64,000 nucleotides of DNA from Rhyacophila brunnea (taxonomy: Eukaryota; Arthropoda; Insecta; Trichoptera; Rhyacophilidae), in contig JAGYXB010000056.1 in the NCBI GenBank assembly GCA_022495005.1, positions 310,001 through 374,000 of the forward strand, in the 5' to 3' direction. Shown here piece by piece: positions 24,901 through 31,025 of the stretch. The first letter of the stretch is position 1; every line of letters begins with the position of its first letter. Under the pieces are notes generated by a model. The model made no database searches and had not been told where the DNA came from. It saw only the letters and a program-made list of their open reading frames with translations. Made by a program: the position numbers and the translations under genes.

Positions 24901-27900
24901 AGGGATGGCGAACCTTTTTACGTACACGTGCCATAATTTCCCAAATATTATTTTTTTACTGTCTGACGTGCCGTGCCGACCAGTTTTCCAGTTGTCAGTT
25001 CGAGCAGGAAAATAAAAAAATACCTAGTTATAATTCTATTAAAAAAGTTCAAAAATTATAAGCAATTGAGTTCTTGAGTATTATCATTATACTACCTACT
25101 TAGTTTGGTTCTTTACGCACAAATTGACGCCAAAATTTCTCGGATCAGATGAGCCATCCTCTCACTACAGTGGTCTCAAGCATTATAAAATGACTGTAAA
25201 TCGATCAAAATCAGAGGTTAGCGCCTGATGAGGTCAGTGCTATAGTATTATTATGTGTGACGCATAAAACCGAAGGAACTATCTGTGCAATTTAAATTAT
25301 TATAATGCTTATTCTTAAAGAGCATCAGCTGCCTGTTATTTTTTATACAAAGTTTAATCTGTCATTTATGCATGAATTTCGTCGTTTCCGTTTGCGCATC
25401 GATTGATAAATAAATATTATTGGTAAAAATATTATTAAAAAAATACGCATTTTTAATATTATATAATAAATACTTAGGTCTTTGTAAATCTTTTTGTAAA
25501 AAAAAAATCTTTTAAATTGTATATCTATTTTTTTCTCTTTAACAAAAAACATCGCGTGCCATAGGTTCGCCATCTCTGGTGTAGGTACTAAAAATGATAC
25601 ATTTATAATACTTACGAAATGGTGGAATTGAGAGCAGGTAAAATAATTAAATGACGTCTCACTGCGATTTTAAGAAATTAGTAGCTATCAGTACTAAATA
25701 GTATTATAACAGCCGGGTTTGGGAACCTTCTTAAACTGGGAGACCGCATTAAGTTGGCTGTAACCTAATTCAATAAACTTCAATTGAATAATTTCAACAG
25801 GTACCAATTTCAAGGCTGCCAATTCCTCACCGCTGTATTGGGGCAATGGCAATGATTACCAGCAGGGGTTCCGGAAATTTCTGCAGAGGTTCCACATTTT
25901 ACAAAAGCTTCCGAAAAACAATATTGGTACCATTCAGGTCCAAAAGCTGCTGTCCTGTCTTTGCAAGAAAATAAAGTTCCGGGTATACGAAATGATCGTG
26001 AAACCAATGGTCATATATGGCGGTGAAACATGGAGCCTAACAGAGAAACAAGAAAATGTCAGTATTCGAAAATTAAATTCTCAGAAGAATACTCCGCGGC
26101 ACTTCTGTACTGACGCTGAGGTGTTCAAGGAACTTAAGCCTAAAGCCGCGTTGACACGGTCCAAGTACGATCCGGCCGATTGGGCCGAGTGCCATCCAAG
26201 TGCACTCGTATGTGACATCTTCATACTAATTATTCCTATCCAAGCTACTTGGACCGCGTCCAACTCATCCAAGTTAACTTGGATAGGAATAAATAGTATG
26301 GAGCTGTCACTTGGATAGGAATAAATAGTATGAAGATGTCACTTGGATGAGACATCTTCATACTAATTATTCCTATACAAGTCCCTCTTGGATCGTACTT
26401 GGACCGTGTCAACGCGGCTTAATATAGTTAAGTAATATCTTGACGACGGATGGACACGAGGATGGAGGAGGCTGAGTGTGATCGACTGAATAGAGATAAC
26501 CACGAATGGAGATAATATGCGAGTGTGATTTTTTATTGACCAATTTTATAAAAAGGGACATCAGACTTCAGGTAAATTAATAGAAATTAGTCGGATAATA
26601 ATAGTGCACATAAATAATGTGTGATGTTCAGTTTTGTAAGTTTTGGAAAAAAAAAAACAATTTGAAAGATTCTAATCGATTTAAAATCGAAGGCAAAATG
26701 GATTCCCAAATACCCCATTTGGACGCAGATACAATATTAATATGTTTATAGCATAAATGTTATGGATACAGAATAAAGGTTGCGATATAGACGGGCGGTA
26801 TGTGTAGGATAATAATAATTCAATTTCGGTACATAACCACTGGATATAAAATATAATATGTGCACAATCCATTGACGTACACAATAATTAATGTTGTTTG
26901 TTATCAGTAAGTGCCAAGCCTCACATGCTGCTGCAAATTGGTGCAAACTGCGGTGCCGCAAGATCAAAATATTGTTCCCGATTAAAATTGGGTTCAGGCA
27001 AGATCGGCGTGTGGTACCCACAGATAATGTGATTATGCAGCTCTCCATTGCTTGCCCGCTGATTATGCTGACTGCTGGTTGTATTTTATCCTACATGCCC
27101 GCGCCGACTGGCTTCTACATTTCCTGCGGCGAAAGGGTCGAAAGGCGAGTCAAACGCTGCGTTCGGTGGTTCGTCTCGGCGCAGACCGATAACCCGAGTG
27201 CCTATGGTTGTCATATCGAATAAAAGACGATGCTTGGTATCGAATGAAGGTATCGATACCAATCATTAACGGGATTAGCCCTAACAAACGAGTGTTAAAA
27301 ATAACATAGTAAGTTGCATCTAAGTACCTACTACAATTGTAGAATTGAAACTACTATAATTTTGAGATATTCAACATGACATGTTCTTACGGAAAATAAT
27401 ATGGGGAATATTATAATATTTCCATAATATATTATATTAGCACAATTAAATAGACTGATCTCACAAAGTGCAGACAACATTTAAAAATATGAAATTCATA
27501 TCGAAAATGGATGGTTTCACAGATGAACATTAACTGTCAAACGGTGGAATTTCGCTATGGAAAGAAATATAGTTCTCACTTATCAATGGATTATTGTACC
27601 TAATGCCGGGTCCACACTGGCAACATGTCGCGCGACAACCTCGTTAAATTTTACGATAATTATCATACTTATCGTAAAATTTAACGAGGTTGTTACACGA
27701 CATGTTGCCAGTGTGGACCCGGCATAACACTCAAAATTTTATTGTCGGAATTTATAATTATGTTGCTCTTCTTTGCGATTAAATTAATTAAATGAACATT
27801 TTAACATAGTATGTATTGTACATATTATAATACATATTATATATTCAGATATAATAGTATATAGTAGGTACCTATATAAAACTATGAACAAACGCAATCA

Positions 27901-29979
27901 AAAAGAAATAATCAATTTGACGAAAGGTTATAATAATTATTAGAGCATACCTAAATGGTATGTTTTGTCTTCAAAAACATAATATTGTCTACCTATCCAT
28001 ATTCTGTTATATGTACCTATATATTCTATTTTATTGATATGGGGCTATTAGAACGACAATTTCTACAGTAATATCATACTTTATTGACAGATCTGAAATA
28101 TCGTTTCGCTTTGTGAATTTCGTCCTTTTTATGTGATTACTTGTCAAAACTAAGTTTAGGTACTTATATTTTTTAAATGTGATAGGTTACTTTAGTTTGA
28201 TATTATTTACTTTATGTGAAAACTATTCTCGGTACTGTTCGGTTATACGGAATACAACGGAAAACGCATTTTCAAAATACCCGATATACTGGATTATTTG
28301 TTAGTTTGGGTTAGTTTAGGTTGGGTTAGGTTGGGTTGGGTTAGGTTAGGTTAGGTTAGGTTTGGTTAGGTTAAACTAACAAATAATCCAGTCTATCGGC
28401 TATTTTCAAAATGTGTTTTCCGCTGTATTCCGTATAACCGAACAGTACCCTCTTCTCTAATCTAAATGCTTGTATAGTTTTTGTTGATGTGAATTTTGAC
28501 CAACGCGATGTGTGATTGCAATAAAATTGCAATGCCCACCGTTATAATATTTATACCTTCGTATTATTACTAGTAGATATGTATAATATAAAAAGATAGC
28601 AACACTGTTTGAGGGTACCTTTACTACCAAACCACGACAGCGAGCGGCTAAATTAACCCAAAGATGCCTTTACTTACACTGAAATGATAAAAAATAATTA
28701 TTGTATTCGGATCTCCGCACAGTAATCGCGGATCGCGATAACGATCGTAACAATCCGACGCGACGTGTGTAGCCAAAACAGCAACAGAACAAAATAATAA
28801 TGAATCATTGCTTTGTTTTGTTTATACGGAACGAATATGTAAATTTTTATGATAAATTCATTTTGTGAATAAATAATATTATGCGAGAGCAATTCAACAC
28901 TCAACTTCCTGGTGAGTGAAGTGAATAAATTATTATCGACTCCCACACGTTGAAAATTTTGCAAATCACAGAATGGAGTGAAGGATGGATTATAATATAA
29001 TAATCAAACGTATCGTGACTGAAACATTAATCCCTACGGGGAATACGAATTACATAATATTATTAATAACAATAAAAAAAACAATGATTATTATTCTATG
29101 CGGAAAAGGTCCTGTTGCAATCTTCGGTTAAATAACCAAGCAAATTATTTTTAAAGAGCCAATTAATATTCATGCAGTCATATATTGTGACATACCCCTC
29201 CCCCCCATATGCTAGAGTGCTAGACGACTAGGAAAAAAAACATGGCATTGGTTGTATGGAAATACATGACATTCAACAACCCCGATTACTTGACACTATG
29301 AATAATAATTATAGCACAGAACCTATGTATGTATTTACATAATATCACATGATAATAATAAGTACACTAGCGCCATCTTTGCGAACTAGTAACGGTAAAA
29401 TTGTCGACTAAGGTGATTGATTAAAATTGAATTTTAAATACTATCTAAAACTATTCATAAATGATAATATTATCATGCTCACACTAATCCACAATAATTG
29501 TATGTTTAATATTAATTTACAGAGTTGGAGTATTGGATCACTTCCACAAGCAAAATTTTCATGACACAATAATCATCGCTGTTTGAATACCGGTTCTGGG
29601 GTTTTACCCAGCTACTGTTATTAAGCTGATTGCTGCAGAATAATCAAATCTATTACATATTATTTAACATTCAATTTCGAAGAAATTACACGAATAAAAT
29701 AATACACACGAATCGCAACGTTGCGCAACGTTAGTGTATGCAAGTCAGTGTTTGTCCTCTCGAGTATGCAACAGTATTAAATCAGATTTACTTCTGCCAT
29801 ATAGGAACATCAATTTAAATAAGTACAGGCAATAGGTATATACTATTATGTAGACTTACATTTGTGATTGGGGTTTGTTGTCTGACTTTTTCCTAATTTT
29901 TTTGACGGGCGCCGCGACGCTCATCTTGCCCGAGACACCCCCCCATGAGTCCCCCAGCTGCAACTCGCACGGGCCCAGC
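684..29979 (-). CDS. tai: taiman: p160/SRC-type bHLH-PAS nuclear receptor coactivator (whole gene, 15 exons, 3' end missing)
   Basis: Exons on the minus strand: 29860-29979, 23826-24135, 21605-22085, 20517-20793, 18887-19622, 17676-17990, 16516-16814, 15261-15440, 14357-14546, 11300-11413, 9506-10025, 9106-9215, 7431-7653, 4480-4602, 684-863. All have AG acceptors and GT donors, and their phases add up without a frameshift to 1,374 codons plus one base, counted from the ATG at 29924. Seen: bHLH (residues about 22-75), PAS-A (126-250), degenerate PAS-B (273-378), LXXLL boxes at 512, 577, 621, 646, 696 and 761, an AD1-like helix (900-917), and polyQ (from about 1013). Known of the family: nuclear coactivator of EcR/USP and partner of Met in juvenile-hormone signalling. 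Exon 15 ends in phase 1 at a good donor, so the terminal exon(s), where orthologues end in a further LXXLL-like helix, lie left of the window. The organism-specific isoforms are inferred, not seen. Confidence 0.93.
1350..1690. mobile_element. Foldback (long inverted repeat) element
   Basis: Left arm from GTACCGGTTT and right arm ending AAACCGGTAC pair over roughly 80 bases; blocks GCGCATCTATTCTAT and CAAGACTGCTATAGGCC each recur inverted. The centre carries its own palindrome around GTAACAATTACAATAAG (about 1491-1530). Weaker complementarity continues outwards (ACTGAATC near 1328 and GATTCAGT near 1712), and possibly to GGGGACACATG (1117) versus CATGTGTCC (1772). No target duplication could be fixed. 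Confidence 0.75.
1785..2000 (-). mobile_element. tRNA-derived SINE
   Basis: Read on the minus strand, the head at 2000 runs CACCCACGGTGGC, an A-box-like TGGCCGCGCGGCTTAAG (1976-1992) and a B box GTTCGAATCC (1938-1947), the spacing of a pol III internal promoter. A body of about 140 bases follows, ending near GGCCCATATGATCC. The tRNA head does not fold as an intact tRNA. Confidence 0.75.
2105..2230 (-). mobile_element. Second, headless copy of the SINE body
   Basis: CATATGGG near 2113, AGAATGG near 2163, and the block CCATTGGGTCCTTGCACTGG near 2188 align in order with the body of the SINE at 1785-1920. The tRNA head is absent. Divergence suggests an older copy. Confidence 0.55.
3220..3499. 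mobile_element. pogo/Tigger-like MITE with TA target duplication
   Basis: Left end CAGTAAAGCCCCATTAAT and right end, read inverted, CAGCAAAACCCTGTTAAT, are flanked by TA on both sides (3218-3219, 3500-3501). The CAGTAAAACC..TTAATTCGAA signature is that of pogo/Tigger elements. Internal TTCGAA words repeat. 280 bp, non-coding. Confidence 0.75.
4480..4602 (-). CDS. tai: taiman exon 14: Gly/Tyr- and Pro/His-rich segment
   Basis: The donor is GTAAGT; 123 nt. The reading GSGVGGYYGVGAAEGGYMEQ, then PAYARPPHPPHHPQHPHHHL, fits the low-complexity C-terminal region. The acceptor is uncertain: CAAG ahead of 4602 gives the right phase from exon 13, whereas the more usual CAG eight bases downstream would give a frame without the Tyr/Gly pattern. 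A short unidentified exon between exons 13 and 14 would be an alternative explanation. Confidence 0.75.
4603..7430 (-). other. tai intron between exons 14 and 13
   Basis: About 2.8 kb of AT-rich DNA with one clear MITE (5081-5266) and a poly(A) run near 7063-7082. Nothing else recognised. Confidence 0.6.
5081..5266. mobile_element. Near-perfect palindromic MITE, TA-flanked
   Basis: AAGCCTCAATTACATTGAGC at the left is matched by its inverse at the right, and complementarity continues almost to the centre (CGATGATTA..TAATCATCG around 5157-5185). TA flanks each side (5079-5080, 5267-5268). The arms differ by only a few bases, so this copy is young. Confidence 0.85.
7431..7653 (-). CDS. tai: taiman exon 13: Gly run and Pro/His-rich segment
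   Basis: The acceptor is TGTTACAG and the donor is GTAACA; 223 nt (74 codons + 1). Reads QSGYGGGG.., a glycine run, then repeated (A/T/S)PH(T/S/A)PL units (about six), and ends ..RHLSMPTQPQPIQ. The six-residue PH.PL periodicity is a protein-level tandem repeat, probably from slippage. No catalytic motif; likely disordered. Confidence 0.87.
7654..9105 (-). other. tai intron between exons 13 and 12
   Basis: AT-rich. The only structure seen is a cluster of TGACGTC words and palindromes at 8703-8776. Confidence 0.55.
8703..8776. promoter_or_regulatory. Cluster of CRE-like TGACGTC words and palindromes
   Basis: TGACGTC at 8703 and 8746, GGACGTC at 8757, palindrome CGTCTTAAGACG (8707-8718) and palindrome CCCGTTTTAAACGGG (8762-8776). 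It could be a CREB/ATF enhancer or the remains of a small inverted-repeat transposon. No direct evidence for function. Confidence 0.3.
9106..9215 (-). CDS. tai: taiman exon 12: NPMLNAQLT segment
   Basis: The acceptor is TTTTCCAG and the donor is GTAAGT; 110 nt (2 + 36 codons). Reads GGGGGGFSGPGTPTQEAPSY, then KLTLQQQQNPMLNAQLT. The NPMLNAQL motif recurs near the C-terminus of p160 proteins. It joins exon 11 in phase 1 and exon 13 in phase 0. Confidence 0.88.
9506..10025 (-). CDS. tai: taiman exon 11: polyglutamine tract and glycine runs
   Basis: The acceptor is GAAAACAG and the donor is GTAAGA; 520 nt (173 codons + 1), residues 990-1162. Starts QAASGQWSGRYTPQG, then a glutamine tract of more than 50 residues broken only by rare His, followed by shorter Q runs separated by A, L, R and K. 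Then two glycine runs, the MDALLNAPTPP motif, and a His-rich end before GK. C-terminal polyQ is a known feature of SRC-family coactivators. The minus-strand glutamine reading is the frame consistent with neighbouring exons; Ala, Ser, Cys and Thr repeat frames here are shadows. Confidence 0.9.
9894..9941 (-). repeat. Uninterrupted (CAG)16 within the taiman polyQ
   Basis: On the plus strand this is 16 consecutive CTG triplets, read as CAG (Gln) in tai. Flanking glutamine codons are mixed CAA/CAG, so only this core is a pure triplet tract and the most likely part to vary in length between individuals. Confidence 0.95.
10026..11299 (-). other. tai intron between exons 11 and 10
   Basis: AT-rich with an (AT)n microsatellite near 10978-10990. 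ORFs here look random; no element with clear ends was found. Confidence 0.55.
11300..11413 (-). CDS. tai: taiman exon 10: conserved MAINAIQKSLMQCE segment
   Basis: The acceptor is TTTTGCAG and the donor is GTAATT; 114 nt, 38 codons, phase 0-0. VMNETMAINAIQKSLMQCET is strongly reminiscent of the conserved block downstream of AD1 in insect taiman/SRC proteins. It is followed by AVKSPASPGVPPAYPN, a Pro-rich tail. The exon was not obvious as an ORF because it is short; its identity rests on the motif and on exact phase fit with exons 9 and 11. Confidence 0.9.
12070..12131. repeat. Pair of CCGATCGG palindromic motifs
   Basis: GGCTCCGATCGGAGCC (12070-12085) is a perfect 16-base palindrome; GTGCCGCCGTATCCGATCGG begins a variant at 12105. 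A third related copy, GTGCCGCCGGCTCCGATCGG, starts at 13324. GC-rich against AT-rich surroundings. Confidence 0.6.
12513..12520. promoter_or_regulatory. Consensus CRE (TGACGTCA)
   Basis: Perfect palindromic CRE in a CpG-rich intronic patch. It might mark an internal promoter for a shorter tai transcript; no supporting start site was identified. Confidence 0.25.
14357..14546 (-). CDS. tai: taiman exon 9: AD1-like CBP/p300-binding helix
   Basis: The acceptor is ACAATCAG and the donor is GTATTT; 190 nt (1 + 63 codons), residues 888-951. SDNLLSEILDEVMDIVPE (900-917) is an acidic amphipathic helix of LLxxILDxVxD type, matching AD1 of p160 coactivators, which folds with the NCBD of CBP/p300 (family knowledge). 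NSELMNLISTMDSQ may be a second helix of the same module. Ends QQPANNHHHNSYQ. Confidence 0.9.
14741..14875 (+). mobile_element. Half of a pogo/Tigger-like element
   Basis: CAGTAAAACCTCGTTAATAA preceded by TA, followed by repeated ATTCGAA words, matches the same end type as the element at 3220. No right end found, so truncated in the intron between exons 9 and 8 (14547-15260). Confidence 0.55.
15261..15440 (-). CDS. tai: taiman exon 8: Asn/Gly/Ser-rich linker
   Basis: The acceptor is AATTGCAG and the donor is GTACAA; 180 nt (1 + 59 codons + 2). Reads NKGGQNYEANNSNNGG.., then ..MAPSSLQQMLMGSIRSAPAA.. The alternative frame starting at the same acceptor is open almost throughout but ends in a stop before the donor, so it is a shadow. 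No domain is recognised; the place between receptor boxes and AD1 fits the disordered linker of SRC proteins. The GTACAA donor is weak. Confidence 0.8.
15441..16515 (-). other. tai intron between exons 8 and 7
   Basis: AT-rich; no gene, RNA or element with recognisable ends seen. Confidence 0.5.
16516..16814 (-). CDS. tai: taiman exon 7: LXXLL box 6 and Pro/His-rich region
   Basis: The acceptor is TGGCTCAG; 299 nt encode residues 729-827 plus two bases. LASLL (761-765) lies in WEKNQMLASLLAKQPS and resembles a receptor box. It is followed by Pro/His-rich sequence with alternating Pro-His dipeptides and a short glutamine run. The donor GTTTGT (16510-16515) is chosen because it alone keeps the frame into exon 8 (AA + C gives Asn); the GTATAT six bases downstream would not. 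Confidence 0.85.
16815..17675 (-). other. tai intron between exons 7 and 6
   Basis: AT-rich. Palindromic GAGAATTCTCGA words recur at about 17371 and 17428, with related TTTCTTGAGAAA near 17049, suggesting a diverged inverted repeat, but no ends could be defined. Confidence 0.45.
17676..17990 (-). CDS. tai: taiman exon 6: LXXLL boxes 3 (completed), 4 and 5
   Basis: The acceptor is GGCTGCAG and the donor is GTTAGT; 315 nt, 105 codons, phase 0 at both ends (residues 624-728). It begins LLNEKSDEED, which completes LLRLL (621-625) across the intron. It then has LSQLL (646-650, followed by KEGN) and LLQLL (696-700), with a Ser/Asn/Thr-rich spacer between. Being phase 0-0 and a multiple of three, it could be skipped without a frameshift, which would remove two boxes and half of a third. 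Confidence 0.9.
17991..18886 (-). other. tai intron between exons 6 and 5
   Basis: AT-rich, about 0.9 kb; nothing recognised. Confidence 0.5.
18887..19622 (-). CDS. tai: taiman exon 5: Pro/Ser-rich region with LXXLL boxes 1, 2 and half of 3
   Basis: The acceptor is TTCTAG and the donor is GTGAGA; 736 nt encode residues 378-623. It is low-complexity (Pro, Ser, Thr, Gly) and carries nuclear receptor boxes LRNLL (512-516, followed by SKRE) and LKGLL (577-581, followed by NQEDEEE). The acidic or charged tail after each box is typical of SRC receptor-interaction domains. The exon ends MLLR, giving the first three residues of a third box completed by exon 6. GC content is much higher than in the surrounding introns. 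Confidence 0.9.
19623..20516 (-). other. tai intron between exons 5 and 4
   Basis: AT-rich, about 0.9 kb; nothing recognised. Confidence 0.5.
20517..20793 (-). CDS. tai: taiman exon 4: divergent PAS-B
   Basis: The acceptor is TTTGCAG and the donor is GTGAGT; 277 nt (2 + 91 codons + 2) encode residues 286-378. The C-terminal part (RIFRANPSTHDQDFIITTFT) corresponds to the end of PAS-B in orthologues, where a basic 'KSKLF' segment precedes an acidic 'DFV' and a beta strand. The middle (VQELVQPADFSRFEEHMR) is the expected helical segment. Sequence between these is Ala/Pro/Thr-rich and weakly conserved. Assignment rests on order and frame continuity more than on motif identity. Confidence 0.85.
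21010..21282. mobile_element. TA-flanked MITE
   Basis: CTACAATTGTGTCGCTAAAT at the left pairs with CAGCAACACAATTATAG at the right, and the inner AAAACCAGCTATAACACT pairs with AGTGTTATTGCGGGTTTT. TA flanks at 21008-21009 and 21283-21284. Internal TATCAAATCCCGCTATAACA repeats the arm motif. Occupies part of the intron between exons 4 and 3 (20794-21604). Confidence 0.7.
21605..22085 (-). CDS. tai: taiman exon 3: PAS-A domain and start of PAS-B
   Basis: The acceptor is TTTTCAG and the donor is GTTAGT; 481 nt encode residues 126-285 plus one base. Seen: GWVLLEINCDGDIECVTENI, then QSIYNYLHHGDHHKL (168-182), the signature PAS-A segment of p160 proteins, then RSRLLVKPADGGDQGQGRYE and the beta-strand-like DVLISAALV. 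Residues 274-285 (VTFKLDLRGKIL) match the first strand of PAS-B. PAS-A is the dimerisation surface used with Met in the juvenile-hormone receptor (family knowledge). The competing donor two bases earlier (GTGTTA) would break the frame into exon 4, so GTTAGT was chosen. Confidence 0.92.
22086..23825 (-). other. tai intron between exons 3 and 2
   Basis: AT-rich, holding a rearranged LINE fragment at 23035-23420. Remainder without recognised features. Confidence 0.6.
23035..23420. pseudogene. 5'-inverted RTE-like LINE fragment
   Basis: The minus strand of 23035-23165 encodes pieces like ETASVKLHKPS and HGDTISLKSFTATLEDLFSR, the reverse transcriptase block before the active site. The plus strand of 23210-23400 encodes QIERVNNYVYLGHQMSIDGG, then after a frameshift EEIARRTKLAWSAFKRLNSI and FKSDLPLYLKRKVFN, which lies downstream of the active site in the same protein. 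Both match the element at 51859-52887. Adjacent opposite-strand pieces fit twin-primed 5' inversion. Dead copy. Confidence 0.75.
23826..24135 (-). CDS. tai: taiman exon 2: bHLH and Cys/His-rich linker
   Basis: The acceptor is TTTTCAG and the donor is GTATGC; the length is 310 nt (1 + 103 codons). It encodes residues 23-125. NKCNNEKRRRELENE is the DNA-contacting basic region and helix 1 of p160 coactivators. Then comes INQLEELLGACLSD, the loop/helix 2 DKNGIVQEAASQIRRV, and the linker to PAS-A. HGDVSS near residues 106-111 matches the conserved linker of insect SRCs. The stretch 83-100 is unusually rich in Cys and His (five Cys, three His), which I do not recognise as a family feature. LEELL in the HLH fits LXXLL by pattern but is unlikely to be a receptor box. 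Confidence 0.92.
24900..25578. mobile_element. Non-autonomous hAT-like element
   Basis: Left CAGGGATGGCGAACCT and right AGGTTCGCCATCTCTG are imperfect inverted ends of hAT type, with second inverted words CGTGCCATAATTT and GCGTGCCAT just inside. The 8-mer GTGTAGGT follows the right end (25579-25586) and occurs at 24882-24889, ten bases before the left end, so the target duplication is probable but displaced. No transposase frame inside. Confidence 0.65.
25990..26143 (+). pseudogene. LINE relic, part 1 (upstream of inserted MITE)
   Basis: MIVKPMVIYGGETWSLTEKQ matches the 'P(V/M)xxYGxETWxLTK' block that follows reverse transcriptase in RTE/CR1-like LINEs (compare VITYACETWTLSKRE at about 52.5 kb). 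The frame ends soon after; interrupted by the MITE at 26144. Confidence 0.6.
26144..26419. mobile_element. TAA-flanked MITE (AGCCGCG family)
   Basis: Ends AGCCGCGTTGACACGGTCCA and its inverse at the right pair over about 29 bases; TAA on both sides (26141-26143, 26420-26422) suggests PIF/Harbinger-type TWA insertion. Inside, CTTGGATAGGAATAAATAGT is repeated in direct and inverted order. Confidence 0.8.
26420..26520 (+). pseudogene. LINE relic, part 2 (downstream of inserted MITE)
   Basis: RMEEAECDRLNRDNHEWR resembles the 'R(M/V)xxxDWRxLAxDRxxWR' tail that ends RTE-like ORFs. With 25990-26143 it forms one LINE relic split by the MITE. Confidence 0.45.
26890..27230. other. GC-rich patch, unassigned
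   Basis: Higher GC than the surroundings, with CpG-rich words such as GGCGAAAGGGTCGAAAGGCG near 27129. The 110-codon plus-strand ORF shows no recognisable motif. It may be an old element remnant. Confidence 0.25.
27604..27724. mobile_element. Palindromic TAA-flanked MITE (TGCCGGGTCC family), copy 1
   Basis: TGCCGGGTCCACACTGGCAA and its exact inverse form the ends; the arms pair nearly to the middle around CGATAA. TAA flanks both sides (27601-27603, 27725-27727). Same family as 63019-63165. Confidence 0.85.
28231..28449. mobile_element. Foldback element with telomere-like TTAGG core
   Basis: Two arms of about 77 bases, GGTACTGTTCGGTTATACGG (left end) and its inverse (right end), flank 28308-28372, which is built of GGTTA units: four perfect TTAGG copies at 28341-28360 plus TTGGG and TTTGG variants. 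CTC flanks both sides, perhaps a 3-base target duplication. TTAGG is the usual insect telomere repeat. Confidence 0.8.
29860..29979 (-). CDS. tai: taiman exon 1 in window: candidate start and basic region
   Basis: The acceptor is a T/G-rich tract ending TTTCAG (29980-29985) and the donor is GTAAGT (29854-29859). The ATG at 29922-29924 has context CAAGATGA, with A at -3. It opens MSVAAPVKKIRKKSDNKPQS, the basic lead-in of insect taiman; the final AT joins one base of exon 2 to make Ile22. The frame is also open upstream to the acceptor (reading ..LGPCELQLGDSWGGVSGK), starting in phase 2. This exon is therefore internal, and either the upstream part is 5' UTR or there is an N-terminal extension starting in an exon not identified here. 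Confidence 0.85.
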
Positions 29980-30917
29980 CTGAAACAACACACAACCACA
30001 TTAGTTTTGCGTCAACAATATTAAAAAGAGAAATCGTACGAGGTAAAATCTCTGAATTGTAGTATACCCATGAGTAGTGGCAAATATCAAATATTAAAAA
30101 ATAAGAAAACAATATTCATAAGAACCTTGGATAAAACATTGTATTATTATCATGACTTATTCTTCAAAATGCCAGTAGTAATGTTTTATCATGCTATTCA
30201 TCTGTTCTATTCATCTAGTTCACTGACGAATATTTCAGACTGTAATAATATAATACTTTTTTTCTTCATAATAGTTTTTTATTCAATAAACATAAACAAT
30301 GTACCTACAACCCATAATTACATAATTAACGTAATTTAATCAGTTGCAAATTTTGTTGAGAAATTTCAGCATGCTGAGTGATTTCATCAATAACTTAATT
30401 GTCTTAATTGGTACAGCACACCATCCGGTTTGCGATGGTTGTGGTTTAAGCCCCATTTCGTACATATTTTTCTAAAAAATCTAATAAATGTGTGTTCTAA
30501 ATTATGGATTTATAAAAATGGTTAGATCCCAGTTGTGTGGCAAATCGTTAATATTGGACAAGTCTAAACTTTTGCTTGGGTTATCACTGTAATCAGTCGC
30601 CCAAGATTCTGTGGTACTGGACTATCAATATATTATAATATATTTTTTATAATGAAATTATCATTAAAATTTCAATCTATTATCGTTTAAGAAACAGTTG
30701 GCAGATTTCAATAAATTTATATGAATGCAGTAAATATTAGCAATATATTGCGAATGAACGTTATGATATTAATAATACTTGTCAATTGTATTTTTTTTTT
30801 TATTAAAATTTTTTTGTGAATTTATTTGATCAGCTCAGTTCTCATTGATATGTTTTGCACGTTTACTTTGTTCTTATAACAATTGTGCAAACATTCTTAA
30901 ATACACGATAAATTAAA

Positions 30918-31025
30918 AAACGCACTGTAAAATGGTAGAATGTCCGCATTGCTGAAACCGTGTCGGGTTCGAATCCCGCGTTTGAAATATTCATATTTTT
31001 TTGAAAATGTGCGTTTGATCCCGCG
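30918..31025 (+). mobile_element. tRNA-like relic with pol III boxes
   Basis: A-box-like TGGTAGAATGTC (30933-30944) and B box GGGTTCGAATCCC (30965-30977) are about 30 bases apart as in a tRNA, but neither an acceptor stem nor an intact anticodon arm forms. AACGCAC before and GTGCGTT after (31009-31015) are inverted. Best read as a SINE head or tRNA pseudogene. Confidence 0.45.

Larger units (their letters stand above)
24136..29859 (-). other. Large tai intron between exons 2 and 1
   Basis: About 5.7 kb, packed with elements: hAT-like (24900-25578), a LINE relic split by a MITE (25990-26520), MITE (27604-27724), and a telomere-repeat foldback (28231-28449). Large early introns of regulatory genes often hold enhancers, but none is recognisable here. 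Confidence 0.6.

Noticed and set aside
30930..30990. Possible functional tRNA gene
   Set aside because: A and B boxes are present, but the acceptor stem and anticodon arm do not form and the T stem is imperfect; it is a relic.
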